From the NCBI GenBank assembly GCA_028818695.1, contig JAPPNK010000011.1, positions 72,572-136,571 of the forward strand: DNA of 64,000 nucleotides, given 5' to 3'. The position numbers were made by a program, and so were the translations under genes. This DNA comes from Candidatus Poribacteria bacterium (GTDB lineage: Bacteria; Poribacteria; WGA-4E; GCA-2687025). The notes beneath the pieces are model-generated. The model did no database searches, was not told where the DNA came from, and worked only from the letters and a program-made list of their open reading frames with translations. Each line of letters opens with the position of its first letter. Position 1 is the stretch's first letter. Shown here piece by piece: positions 8,356 through 17,003 of the stretch.

Positions 8356-9609
8356 ATGAGAGCAACGACTAAACGCGGCGCCGTAATAAAACGGCGGGCA
8401 TTCGCCGCAACGTTGGCGTCCATCTTTCTTGCCGCGGCGCTGATAAGCTGCGACGACATCCGAGATATACTTGAACCGGACGCCCCGGAACAGACCCCCA
8501 CTCTGAAGATCGGCGTCATTCAACCGCCGCAATTCTACATCGGCTTCATTCGCGGCGCCGAGATGGCGCGCCAGGAGGTGAACGCGGAAGGCGGCGTCCT
8601 CGGCATGCAGGTCGAGTTCATCGCGCGCGACAACCAGGGGGCAGACATCGTCCCGACAGCCGAAAAAACGATCCAAGCTGCGCATGAGCTGATCGAAACC
8701 GAAGGCGTCGTTGCGATACTCGGACCCATCTTTTCGACAAACTCAGTTGCGCTCGGAAGGGCGCTGACCGAAGCGGGCATCGACATCCCGATACTGCCGG
8801 GGTCCTCCTCCGCCTCGGTGCCGCATTCATACTCCCATTTTGCGCTGGCAAATTCAAACAACCTTTACCAAGCAAACGTTCTGGCAAACTTCGCCTTTAC
8901 GGAGCTGGGCATCCGTTCGGTCGCTCTCTCGCTTCAGGCGGGCGACGAATATTCGCGCGTCTTGACGGAAGGTTTCGTGCGCGATTTTGAAGCGGTCGGC
9001 GGAGAGATTGCGTCTGTCGCCACCTACGAGGTCGGCGCAACCGACTTCGAGCCGCAAATCAAGGTTCTCATGGCAAGCGAACCCGAAGCGGTCTTTCTGT
9101 CTAGCTTTGCGCCAGAGGTTCCGCTCTTTGTTAAGCAGGCGCGCGCGATGGGCTACGACGGGCAATTCCTCGGCGGAGACGGCTGGGACGACATAGCAAG
9201 CTTCCACAGCGTTCTTGAGGACAATTCCCCGCTGAACGGCTCCTATTACATCGCCAACTTCTTCCCTGGCGGCAACGATCCGACAGCAAACGCCTTTGCT
9301 GACGCATTCATGAGCGCCCACGGCATCATGGCTGACAGCGGAGCTGCGGCAGGTTACGATTCCATGAAGCTGCTCGCCCAAGCCATCGAAACCGCGGCAG
9401 CCGATATGGTCGGGGAGAACGGCGAGACCGCCCTGCCGGATGCGGACGCCATTCTTGCGGCTCTGCTCGCGACGGAAGATTACCGCGGCGCAACCGCGAT
9501 TTCGCATTTCGATGAAAGCCGCCTCGCCGTCAAGGAGCATGTCATCCTAAAAATAGAAAACGGGATGCCGGCGTTCCATATCGCATGGCCCGATTCAAGG
9601 ATCGATTGA
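8356..9609 (+). CDS. LivK-type substrate-binding lipoprotein 6
   Basis: A 417-residue periplasmic binding protein with lipobox ALISC (Cys32). AGAGGAAA (8342-8349) fixes the ATG at 8356; the in-frame codon at 8227 would add a 43-residue tail unlike any paralogue. ILGPIFSTNSVALG, ILPGSSSASVPHSYSHF and FAPEVPLFVKQARAMGYDG are the markers, and they are closest to gene 7. It starts 188 bp after the terminator of gene 5, so it needs its own promoter, but I see no convincing one. Ligand unknown. Confidence 0.87.
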   Translation: MRATTKRGAVIKRRAFAATLASIFLAAALISCDDIRDILEPDAPEQTPTLKIGVIQPPQFYIGFIRGAEMARQEVNAEGGVLGMQVEFIARDNQGADIVPTAEKTIQAAHELIETEGVVAILGPIFSTNSVALGRALTEAGIDIPILPGSSSASVPHSYSHFALANSNNLYQANVLANFAFTELGIRSVALSLQAGDEYSRVLTEGFVRDFEAVGGEIASVATYEVGATDFEPQIKVLMASEPEAVFLSSFAPEVPLFVKQARAMGYDGQFLGGDGWDDIASFHSVLEDNSPLNGSYYIANFFPGGNDPTANAFADAFMSAHGIMADSGAAAGYDSMKLLAQAIETAAADMVGENGETALPDADAILAALLATEDYRGATAISHFDESRLAVKEHVILKIENGMPAFHIAWPDSRID

Positions 9610-9722
9610 AGGCGCCGCCGGCAACAGAGACGAGGCGGCATGGAAAGCGGAGACAGCGACCGAACGGATAACGGCGAAACGCGGCATGAGAAAATGCGCG
9701 GCGGAGACGCGGCCGTTTCGCC

Positions 9723-9751
9723 TTGCGCGCGCCTGCAACTTGCTCTACAAT
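9723..9751 (+). promoter_or_regulatory. Sigma70-type promoter for binding-protein gene 7
   Basis: TTGCGC at 9723-9728, 17 bp, TACAAT at 9746-9751, upstream of the ATG at 9844. It suggests gene 7 can be expressed separately. Confidence 0.55.
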
Positions 9752-9843
9752 ACGAAGGCTGGTATTTTCATTGAAGATCGTATGGAAAACAGGCAACAGC
9801 AAACGGTTCAAACGATCCAGTGTGAAAACAAGAAAGAAAACGC

Positions 9844-11121
9844 ATGAACGCAACAACTGACCGCAAATTCAAATCGCTGCGACGAATAATCACAGCAACG
9901 CTCACATCTCTGTTTCTAGCCGCAGCTTTTACAAGCTGCGACGATCTGAGGTCGATCCTGGACCCGCAGGAGCCGGCGCCGGTCTCGACGCTCAAGATCG
10001 GCGTCATTCAGCCTCCTCAATTTTACAGCAGTTTCGCGCGCGGGGCGGAGATCGCGCGGATGGAGATCAACGCAGCCGGCGGCGTTCTTGGGATGCCGGT
10101 CGAGTTTGTCATCCGCGACAACCAAGGGACAGATATTTTCCCAACGCCGGAAAGTACGATCTATGCGGCGCATGATCTGGTCGAAAACGAGAACGTTGTT
10201 GCGATTCTCGGTCCCATCTTTTCAACCAACTCGGTGGCGCTCGGCGCAAAATTGACCGAAGCGGGCATTGACATTCCGATTTTGCCGGGGGCTACCTCCG
10301 CTTCGGTGCCGCATTCGTACTCCCATTTTGTGCTGGCGGGCGCAAATAACCTGCATCAAGCAAACGTTCTGGCGAATTTCGCCTTGACGGAGCTAGGCAC
10401 CCGTTCCGTCGGCATCGCGCTGATGGCGGGCGACGAATACACGCGCGTCACGACAGAAGGTTTCATCAGCGATTTTGAAGCGGGCGGCGGAGAAATTGTG
10501 TCTGTCGCCACCTATGAGGTCGGCACAACCGACTTCGGACCGCAAATCAAAGTTCTCATGGCGGGCGATCCCGAAGCGATCTTCCTCCCCAGTTTCCCTC
10601 CTGAGGTTCCGAATTTTATTGAGCAGGCGATCGCGATGGGTTACACCGGTCAGTTCCTCGGCGCCGACGGGTGGGACGACGTCGCTGGATTCTACAGCGT
10701 CCTGGACGACAATACGCTGATGGACGGATCCTACTACATCGCCAACTTCTTCCCTGGCAGCGGCGATCCAGTAGCAAACGCCTTTGCCGACGCGTTCATG
10801 GCCGCCTACAACGTGCTGTCCGACAGCTCTGGAGCGGCAGGTTACGACAGCATGAGGCTTCTCGCCCATGCCATCGAAATGGCTGCGGGCGAGATGGGCG
10901 GAATGGACGGCGAAACAATGACGCCGGATGCGGACGCCATTCTTGCGGCTCTGCTGGATGTGCAAAATTACCAAGGCGCAACCATGATTTCCCACTTCGA
11001 TGAGAACCGCCTCGCCGTCAAAGACTACAACATCCTGACAATTCAGGACGGCATGCCGGCGTTCTATAAAGCATGGGATTCAAGCGGCGGCATGGGAGAC
11101 GGCGCAGACCAGGGCGAATAG
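9844..11121 (+). CDS. LivK-type substrate-binding lipoprotein 7
   Basis: The last of the seven paralogues, 425 residues, with lipobox AFTSC (Cys32). ILGPIFSTNSVALG, ILPGATSASVPHSYSHF and FPPEVPNFIEQAIAMGYTG place it beside gene 6; both also share the MTPDADAILAALL or LPDADAILAALL segment after a short Gly/Met-rich insert. Only a weak purine stretch (AAGAAAGAAAA) precedes the ATG. A hairpin at 11155 separates it from the convergent comB-like gene. No permease or ATPase for this type of binding protein occurs anywhere in the window. Confidence 0.87.
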   Translation: MNATTDRKFKSLRRIITATLTSLFLAAAFTSCDDLRSILDPQEPAPVSTLKIGVIQPPQFYSSFARGAEIARMEINAAGGVLGMPVEFVIRDNQGTDIFPTPESTIYAAHDLVENENVVAILGPIFSTNSVALGAKLTEAGIDIPILPGATSASVPHSYSHFVLAGANNLHQANVLANFALTELGTRSVGIALMAGDEYTRVTTEGFISDFEAGGGEIVSVATYEVGTTDFGPQIKVLMAGDPEAIFLPSFPPEVPNFIEQAIAMGYTGQFLGADGWDDVAGFYSVLDDNTLMDGSYYIANFFPGSGDPVANAFADAFMAAYNVLSDSSGAAGYDSMRLLAHAIEMAAGEMGGMDGETMTPDADAILAALLDVQNYQGATMISHFDENRLAVKDYNILTIQDGMPAFYKAWDSSGGMGDGADQGE

Positions 11122-11154
11122 CCTCGCCGTATGTCTCGCGCAGCATAAACAGGT

Positions 11155-11186
11155 CGGTCGGCTAAATCTATCTATTTCGCCGACCG
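11155..11186. terminator. Bidirectional hairpin between binding-protein gene 7 and comB-like gene
   Basis: CGGTCGGC (11155-11162) and GCCGACCG (11179-11186) form a perfect 8-bp stem between two convergent genes. The U-run is short on both strands, so termination efficiency is uncertain. Confidence 0.5.
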
Positions 11187-11200
11187 CTTTCACCGCCTCA

Positions 11201-11914
11201 TCAACGCCGCAGACGAAATCGCCCCGCTTCATAGATGGGAAGGACGGGCGCGGCGTCTATTTGCGCGGCATAGTCAATGTCGCGTTCATAACCGAAGCGC
11301 AGCAGCGTCTGGGCATGCTCTGCCTCGCGGAGAGCGGCGCGCAGATCGCCCCGTCGACTCAACCATAGCGCTTCAGCCGTCCGCGCCGCGTCCGTCAGGC
11401 GGTCAAAGGCGCCCTTGATCCGATGAACGCACGCCCCGGCAAAGAGCGCGTCGTCCAACGAGAGCCGCCCATGCGTCCCTGCGCATGCGAGCAGCGCGTT
11501 CCCGCAGTCCGCCTCAAGCGCCCGGCACACGGCAGAGATGTTGATGAAGGCGCCCGCAAACAAGCGCCTCGCTCCTTCGGCGGCGCGGATGAGGCGCGTC
11601 CCGTTCGTCGTGGTGAAGCAGATCGTCCTGCCTTCAACAACGGCGCGCGTGTATTCCAGCGGCGAGTTGCCAAGATCGAACCCGTCCAGTTTGACGTTGC
11701 CGCGTTCTCCGCCCAAGAGCGTCTCTCCACAGTCGCCGCGCATTTCTACAGCCTCTTCGGGCGACAGCGCCGGCGCGACCGCCTCCGCTCCGTTTGCCAG
11801 AGCCGCCGCGATGGTTGAGGTCGCGCGAAGGATGTCGATCGCGGCGACAGCGCCGTCGGCGTCCAAATCGACTCGCGTTGCGTCTAAATACAGCAGAACG
11901 TCCAATGTTCTCAA
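11201..11914 (-). CDS. comB: ComB-like 2-phosphosulfolactate phosphatase
   Basis: A 237-residue protein with ComB-family signatures: AIDILRATST near residue 24, LGNSP, and ICFTTTNGT in the middle. The archetype removes phosphate from 2-phosphosulfolactate in coenzyme M synthesis; bacterial homologues are widespread and often of unclear role. No comA, comC or comDE partner is visible. The frame stays open far upstream, but GGAAAGG five bases before a TTG codon (11914-11912), just upstream of the conserved region, marks the likely start. It is divergent from the oxidoreductase gene. Family assignment is firm; the physiological substrate is not. Confidence 0.8.
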   Translation of the reverse strand: MRTLDVLLYLDATRVDLDADGAVAAIDILRATSTIAAALANGAEAVAPALSPEEAVEMRGDCGETLLGGERGNVKLDGFDLGNSPLEYTRAVVEGRTICFTTTNGTRLIRAAEGARRLFAGAFINISAVCRALEADCGNALLACAGTHGRLSLDDALFAGACVHRIKGAFDRLTDAARTAEALWLSRRGDLRAALREAEHAQTLLRFGYERDIDYAAQIDAAPVLPIYEAGRFRLRR

Positions 11915-11943
11915 AGGCTCCCTTTCCGTGCATCCTGCATAAA

Positions 11944-11949
11944 AGTATA
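11944..11949 (-). promoter_or_regulatory. Possible -10 box for comB-like gene
   Basis: TATACT on the minus strand, about 30 bases upstream of the TTG start. No good -35 box is seen at 17 bp. Confidence 0.35.
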
Positions 11950-11973
11950 GCCTGACCGCGCCGTCCCGTTCAG

Positions 11974-12002
11974 TTGACGCGCGGCGCTGCCCAATATATG
12001 CT
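11974..12002 (+). promoter_or_regulatory. Sigma70-type promoter for the oxidoreductase operon
   Basis: TTGACG at 11974-11979, 17 bp, TATGCT at 11997-12002, ending 23 bp before the TTG start of the oxidoreductase gene. Confidence 0.6.
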
Positions 12003-12025
12003 AACGTCGTTGAAAGGAGCGGCAG

Positions 12026-13297
12026 TTGAGCGGCGGTCGAACGATGCGCATCGGTCTCGTCGGCGTCGGTATGTTCGGGGGCGATGTCCATCTGCGCACA
12101 TACGCCGACCTTGTTCGCAACGGCATTGCGCCGTATCTGGGACGGCTGGCGATGGATGAGCATGCGCGCTCCTTCGCCGGCATTCGTTTTGAGCTGCGCG
12201 CCGTCGCCGCAAGATCCGAAGAAAGCGCCCAGCGCGCCGCAGACACTTTCCACGCCTGGACAGGAAATCGACCCGACTCCTTTTTTGGGGATACGCCTTG
12301 GGAGACGATGCTGGACGCCTTCCCCGATCTCGACATACTCGCCGTCGCGACGCCCGACCATCTCCATGCGCCGCCCGCTCTCCACGCGCTCAACAGGGGC
12401 GTCCATGTCATACTTGAAAAGCCGATGACGCTCCGCATGAGCGAGGCGGATGAAATACTGAACGCCGCCCGATCCAACGGCCGCATCGTTGGGATGGACA
12501 TGCACAAGCGTTACGACCCCGACCATCTGCGCATCTTCAGCGCCTTGACGGAGCAGATTGGGCAGCCGCTTTTTGGGCGCGCTGTTCTTGAAGAGCCGCT
12601 GGAGGTTTCCACAAAAACCTTCAAATGGGCGGCGCAAAGCGATCCGTTCAGCTATGTCGGCGTCCACTGGACAGACCTGTTCATCCATTACTGGCGCGTC
12701 AAGCCGAGGTCGGTCTTCGCGGTCGGGCAGAAGGTGAAACTGATTGGCGAATACAACATTGACGCCTACGACGCCGTCCAGGTGAGCGTCCTTTTCGACA
12801 ACGGCGCGCATGTGCAGTTCAACAACCACTGGATTCTCCCTCCCGACTTTGAGGGACCCGTCAACCAAGAAAGCGAAATTTTAGGCTCCCGCGGCAAGAT
12901 CGAATCGGATAGTCAATACCGCGGCCTGCGCTATTTCATTGAAGGCGAAGGAACGCGCACCGCCAATACTCACATGACGCGGCAGATACAACGCGCAGAC
13001 GGCTCCGAGACGACCGTCGGATACGGAAAAGACAGCCTCATCGCATGCGCCGCCGCTGTCGCCCGCCATCGATTCAACGGCGAGACGATCCGCTCTTTAA
13101 AAGGAACCTACTCCGACGGCGAAGACGGTCGACTCTCCGTCGCTGTCGTCGAAGCGGCGCGGGAAACGCGCGACCTGAATTTCCGCCACTTCAAAGACGG
13201 ACGGGGAACGCCCGCGACCGCGCTTCTGAACGAAGAAGGCATTTTGATATACGACCCGATCGGCGGAAACCGCCGCGTCTACGGCGGGAAGATATGA
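12026..13297 (+). CDS. Gfo/Idh/MocA-family NAD(P)-dependent oxidoreductase
   Basis: A 423-residue dehydrogenase. The N-terminal Rossmann fold starts at residue 7 (MRIGLVGVGMFGGDVH), and the family motif HVILEKPMT provides the nicotinamide-side lysine. Members oxidise or reduce sugars, inositols and amino-sugar derivatives; the substrate here is unknown. The start is a TTG at 12026 preceded by GAAAGGAG; an ATG at 12044 is the alternative but lacks such a site. Its last codons overlap the aminotransferase gene by four bases (ATGA), so the products probably act in one pathway, for example oxidation followed by amination of a sugar or polyol. Cytoplasmic. Confidence 0.85.
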   Translation: MSGGRTMRIGLVGVGMFGGDVHLRTYADLVRNGIAPYLGRLAMDEHARSFAGIRFELRAVAARSEESAQRAADTFHAWTGNRPDSFFGDTPWETMLDAFPDLDILAVATPDHLHAPPALHALNRGVHVILEKPMTLRMSEADEILNAARSNGRIVGMDMHKRYDPDHLRIFSALTEQIGQPLFGRAVLEEPLEVSTKTFKWAAQSDPFSYVGVHWTDLFIHYWRVKPRSVFAVGQKVKLIGEYNIDAYDAVQVSVLFDNGAHVQFNNHWILPPDFEGPVNQESEILGSRGKIESDSQYRGLRYFIEGEGTRTANTHMTRQIQRADGSETTVGYGKDSLIACAAAVARHRFNGETIRSLKGTYSDGEDGRLSVAVVEAARETRDLNFRHFKDGRGTPATALLNEEGILIYDPIGGNRRVYGGKI

Positions 13298-14577
13298 GCA
13301 TGCGTCCGCGCGAGCCGAAATCGGACGCGGCGCGGGAAAAGCTGCGCCGTTATGTGCCGATCGGACATAAAACCTACACGCCGTCGCAGCTGGTTGTTCA
13401 GCGGGCGGAGGGTTGCTGGATGGAAACGCCGGAAGGACGCCGGTTGATCGACTTCACATCGGGCGTCTTGACGGCGAATCTGGGGCATGGACATGCGGCG
13501 TTTGAGGAGGCGTACGCCCGCTATACTCAAGGCGCGCCGCGCAACTGCTACAACGCCGTCTCGCCCCTTGAGCCGATGGCGGCGGAACGGCTGACCGCCA
13601 ACATGAACGCCCCCAAAATGCAGAAGGTTCTCTGGGCTGATTCAGGCTCGGCGGGCGTTATCAAGGCGATCTGGTGCGCCCAGCATGCGCGCCCAGACAG
13701 GCGACTCATCTTGGCGACGCGGGACGGCTTCCATGGCAAAAAAGGCCTCGCGGGCGACGTCACGGGCGACACAAGCCCTAACCCCGACGTCGTCTTCATC
13801 TCCTTCCCGCGCAAAGAGGCGTACGACATCGACATGCTCCCGCAAACGGAGGCGCTGGCGGAAACGCTCATCAAACCGTACCGCGCCGAGCTGGAGCGCG
13901 TCCAACAAGAACGCGGCAACCCGCTGCTGCTCATCACCGAGCCGTATCTGGGGGCGGCGGGGTCGTTTCATCCCCCCTTCTGGCATCTCAAACTGCTGTC
14001 CGACTGGTGCGCCGAAAACGATGTTCTTTTCATTTTAGACGAGGTGCAGTCGTGCCACGGACGGACAGGCGACATGTATGCGTATCAGCGGTATGGAATC
14101 GACCCGGACATCGTCGTGTTAGGAAAAGGCTTAGGGAACGGCGAGCCGGTCGCGGCGGTCGTCGGCAGATCAGACCTGCTCGATTCGTTGAAGTTCGGCG
14201 AGGCGTCCGACACTTTCAGCGGCAACCCGCGCGCCTGCGCCGCGGTCTTGTCCGCGCTGGATGTGTTTGAAACGGAGCCTATTTTGGAAAATTGCAGGCG
14301 CATGTCGGAGCGGATGAAGGCGGGCTTATGCGCCTTGCGGGACGAGTTTGACGCGGCGCGCGCCGTGCGCGGCGAAGGACTTGTCTGGGGACTGGAGATG
14401 CGAAGCCCTGACGACGCTGAAAAAGCGGTTTTAGAATGTTACCGAGAAGGGCTGCATCTGCTCGGGCCGCTGGCGGGAAAAACGCTGCGCGTGTCGCCCC
14501 CGCTTGTTATATCGGAGGCGGAGCTGGATGAAGGGCTGGCGCGGATGCGGCGCGGATTGTCGGCGCTTCAAGCATGA
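13294..14577 (+). CDS. Class III (PLP-dependent) aminotransferase
   Basis: A 427-residue fold-type I aminotransferase. It has LWADSGSAG (cofactor phosphate region, about 114-121), ILDEVQSCHGRTG (Asp249 contacting the PLP pyridine) and VVLGKGLGNGEP with the Schiff-base lysine at about 278. Family members move amino groups between omega-amines or amino acids and 2-oxo acids. The ATG at 13294 overlaps the oxidoreductase stop (ATGA); the frame runs upstream inside that gene but the homology begins here. An ATG two codons later is an alternative. The exact amino donor and acceptor cannot be told. Confidence 0.87.
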   Translation: MSMRPREPKSDAAREKLRRYVPIGHKTYTPSQLVVQRAEGCWMETPEGRRLIDFTSGVLTANLGHGHAAFEEAYARYTQGAPRNCYNAVSPLEPMAAERLTANMNAPKMQKVLWADSGSAGVIKAIWCAQHARPDRRLILATRDGFHGKKGLAGDVTGDTSPNPDVVFISFPRKEAYDIDMLPQTEALAETLIKPYRAELERVQQERGNPLLLITEPYLGAAGSFHPPFWHLKLLSDWCAENDVLFILDEVQSCHGRTGDMYAYQRYGIDPDIVVLGKGLGNGEPVAAVVGRSDLLDSLKFGEASDTFSGNPRACAAVLSALDVFETEPILENCRRMSERMKAGLCALRDEFDAARAVRGEGLVWGLEMRSPDDAEKAVLECYREGLHLLGPLAGKTLRVSPPLVISEAELDEGLARMRRGLSALQA

Positions 14578-14592
14578 AAGGAGCCAAGCCGC

Positions 14593-15375
14593 ATGGATGA
14601 ACAGCCGAAACGGACGCTCTTAGAAGCATTTGAGCGGCTCGCCGACATCATAGAGATTCTGCGCGCGCCCGGCGGCTGCCCGTGGGACAGAGAGCAGACG
14701 CATGCGTCGCTTCAACCGTGCCTCATCGAAGAGGTTCACGAAGCGGTTGAGGCGATTGACGAAGAAAACATGGACGCGCTGGAGGAGGAGCTGGGCGATC
14801 TGTTGACGCTCATCGCGCTTCATGCGCAGATCGCCGCGGAGGCGGAGGAATTTACTCTGTTGAGTCTCTTGAACAAAAACAACGCGAAACTGATTCGGCG
14901 GCATGCCCATGTGTTCGGCGAACGGAAAGCAGAGACTGCCGCAGACGCGCTCAACAGCTGGGAGCGCGTTAAGCGGAGCGAGCCGGGTTATGAAAGCCGC
15001 GCAAGCGCGCTGGACGGCGTCCCGAAGAGCCTGCCCGCGCTCATGGCGGCGTCCGCCCTTCAAAAAAAAGCGGCGCGCGCGGGCTTTGAATGGCGGGACG
15101 CCTCAAGCCGAGGCGACTCTAAAATACAGCTAAAGCTGAATTCCGATGACCCGGTTGAAGAGATTCAGAAAAAGATTGGCGAGGCGCTGTTTGAGCTGGC
15201 AAGCGCAGCGCGGCTCTTGGGCGTTGATCCTGAAGCGGCTTTGCGGCAGGCGAATGCGCAGTTTCAACGCCGATTCCGCGAAATAGAAAAGATGCGAGAC
15301 GACGCGGAAAGGGAAGACGCCTCATTTGCGGAACTATGGAAACGCGCTAAGGAAGGCGGGGAAGATGCGGATTAA
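14593..15375 (+). CDS. mazG: MazG nucleoside triphosphate pyrophosphohydrolase
   Basis: A 260-residue protein, close to the 263 residues of the E. coli enzyme, which hydrolyses NTPs and dNTPs to monophosphates plus pyrophosphate. The first MazG domain has LRAPGGCPWDREQTHASL and the metal-binding EExxE...EExxD pattern (LIEEVHEAVEAID...ALEEELGDLL, about residues 49-77); a second domain follows from about residue 150. GAAAGGAG lies about 10 bases upstream of the ATG. The gene sits in a plus-strand run and overlaps the next gene by 11 bases. A housekeeping nucleotide-sanitising role is likely. Confidence 0.92.
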   Translation: MDEQPKRTLLEAFERLADIIEILRAPGGCPWDREQTHASLQPCLIEEVHEAVEAIDEENMDALEEELGDLLTLIALHAQIAAEAEEFTLLSLLNKNNAKLIRRHAHVFGERKAETAADALNSWERVKRSEPGYESRASALDGVPKSLPALMAASALQKKAARAGFEWRDASSRGDSKIQLKLNSDDPVEEIQKKIGEALFELASAARLLGVDPEAALRQANAQFQRRFREIEKMRDDAEREDASFAELWKRAKEGGEDAD

Positions 15376-17002
15376 ACGGCTCCTCATGGCTGCGCTCATA
15401 GCGTCGGCGTTTAGCGGCTGCGGCGGAGACGATGAGCCGCCTGAAATTCCCCCGCTCCGTTTTGTTGAAACGGCGCGCGAGGCAGGCATTGACTTCGTCT
15501 CCGAATACCGCGACGGCCAGCTGGACATGATCCCCGAGACGATGGGCGGAGGCGCCGCATGGCTAGACTACGACAACGACGGCGACTGGGACCTTTACAT
15601 CACCGCCGGAAGCGGACAGCCGAACGCGCTCTACCAAAACAACGGCGACGGAACCTTCAACGAAATCGGCGAACAAGCGGGCGTCAACAGCCTCGCGGTC
15701 AGCATGGGAGCCGCGGCGGCAGACTACAACGGCGACGGATGGACAGACCTGTTCGTCACAAACTACGACGGCGCGGACATCCTCTACCGCAACAACGGCG
15801 ACGGCACATTCACAGACAAGACGGCGGAAGCGGGCGTCGAAGGCGGGGCGGACGATTGGAGCGCCTCCGCCGCCTGGGCAGATTTTGACAACGACGGCGA
15901 TCTAGACCTGTATGTCGTCCGCTATCTCCTTTTTAGCGAGGAAGAAGCTGTCTATACGTTGTATCCTGCTGAGGATGAGAAATACCCATCGACGCTCAAC
16001 CCCTACCTGTATCCAGCCCAGGCAAACGCGCTTTACCGCAACGACGGCGGGGGGCGGTTCACCGAGACCACTGAGCAAGCGGGCGTGTCGAATCCAGAAG
16101 GGAAAAGCCTCGGCGCCGTCTTCTGCGACTATGACAACGACGGCGACCTGGACCTGTTCGTCGCCAACGATGTGTCCGTCAATGTTCTGTTTAAAAACAA
16201 CGGCGGCGCCTTTGAGAATGTCTCCTTCCTGACAGGGCTGGACGATCCGAGGCAAGGCATGGGCGTCGACTTTGGCGACTTTGACAATGACGGCGACTTC
16301 GACCTGTTCGCAACCTATTGGATAGACGAAATGAACGGCTTTTACCGCAACAACTCGATACGTTCGGACGCTCCGCCTTCCGACAGCTTCGACGACATCG
16401 CGCAGGAGATCGGGCTGGGCGCGCCGAGCGTCGGGTTCACCAGTTGGGGAGCTGTCTTAGCCGACTTCGACCTGGACGGCGACCTAGACCTGCTCTACGC
16501 CAACGGACATACCAGCCCCGGGCCGGAGGACCCTTCCGTCTGCGAGGCTCAGCGGGCGCAGGTTTTTCGAAACGACGACGGACGCTATATCGAAACGCCC
16601 GAAGCGCTTGCCTTCGACGAATGGGGGGCGGGGCGGGGTCTCGCCGCCGCGGACTACGACAACGACGGCGATATGGACGTTCTCATCGTTCAAAACAACG
16701 GGCGCGTTTTGCTTTTTCGAAACGAGAGCGGCGACTGGAGCCGATGCGTGAAGGTTCGGGCGCCCATCGGTTCCCGAATCCAAGCGCGCGTCGGAGACAG
16801 GCGGACTGAACGGGAGATACGCGCCGGCTCCAGTTATCTTTCAACAAACGCGCCGGAAACGCTGATTGCGGTTCCGCCGGGCGGCGTTGTGGAGGAGATC
16901 AAGTGTTTGGGCAAATCGTTGAAGCGTACGCCCGCCGGCAGCGCCGCAACGTTCTATGCGGACGGACGGCCGACTTCGGTTGAAAAAATAACCGGCGATT
17001 GA
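15365..17002 (+). CDS. FG-GAP/VCBS beta-propeller lipoprotein with ASPIC/UnbV C-terminus (CRTAC1-like)
   Basis: A 545-residue exported protein. Its signal peptide ends in the lipobox FSGC (Cys19). At least seven calcium-loop motifs of the type DxDxDGDxD (for example DYDNDGDWDLYI, DFDNDGDLDLYV, DYDNDGDMDVLI) mark an integrin-like FG-GAP propeller, and the C-terminal region (VKVRAPIGSRIQARVGDRR...REIRAGSSYLS) is the ASPIC/UnbV domain. Such proteins are cell-surface or secreted; the function is generally unknown. The ATG at 15365 overlaps the end of mazG and places the signal peptide correctly. The stop codon lies in the 9-bp duplicated target of the mobile element that follows. Confidence 0.87.
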   Translation: MRIKRLLMAALIASAFSGCGGDDEPPEIPPLRFVETAREAGIDFVSEYRDGQLDMIPETMGGGAAWLDYDNDGDWDLYITAGSGQPNALYQNNGDGTFNEIGEQAGVNSLAVSMGAAAADYNGDGWTDLFVTNYDGADILYRNNGDGTFTDKTAEAGVEGGADDWSASAAWADFDNDGDLDLYVVRYLLFSEEEAVYTLYPAEDEKYPSTLNPYLYPAQANALYRNDGGGRFTETTEQAGVSNPEGKSLGAVFCDYDNDGDLDLFVANDVSVNVLFKNNGGAFENVSFLTGLDDPRQGMGVDFGDFDNDGDFDLFATYWIDEMNGFYRNNSIRSDAPPSDSFDDIAQEIGLGAPSVGFTSWGAVLADFDLDGDLDLLYANGHTSPGPEDPSVCEAQRAQVFRNDDGRYIETPEALAFDEWGAGRGLAAADYDNDGDMDVLIVQNNGRVLLFRNESGDWSRCVKVRAPIGSRIQARVGDRRTEREIRAGSSYLSTNAPETLIAVPPGGVVEEIKCLGKSLKRTPAGSAATFYADGRPTSVEKITGD

Positions 17003-17003
17003 C

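Noticed and set aside
11915-12868. Upstream extension of the comB-like frame by over 300 codons
   Set aside because: The extension is antisense to the oxidoreductase gene and has no ComB similarity; the TTG with GGAAAGG at 11914 is a better start.
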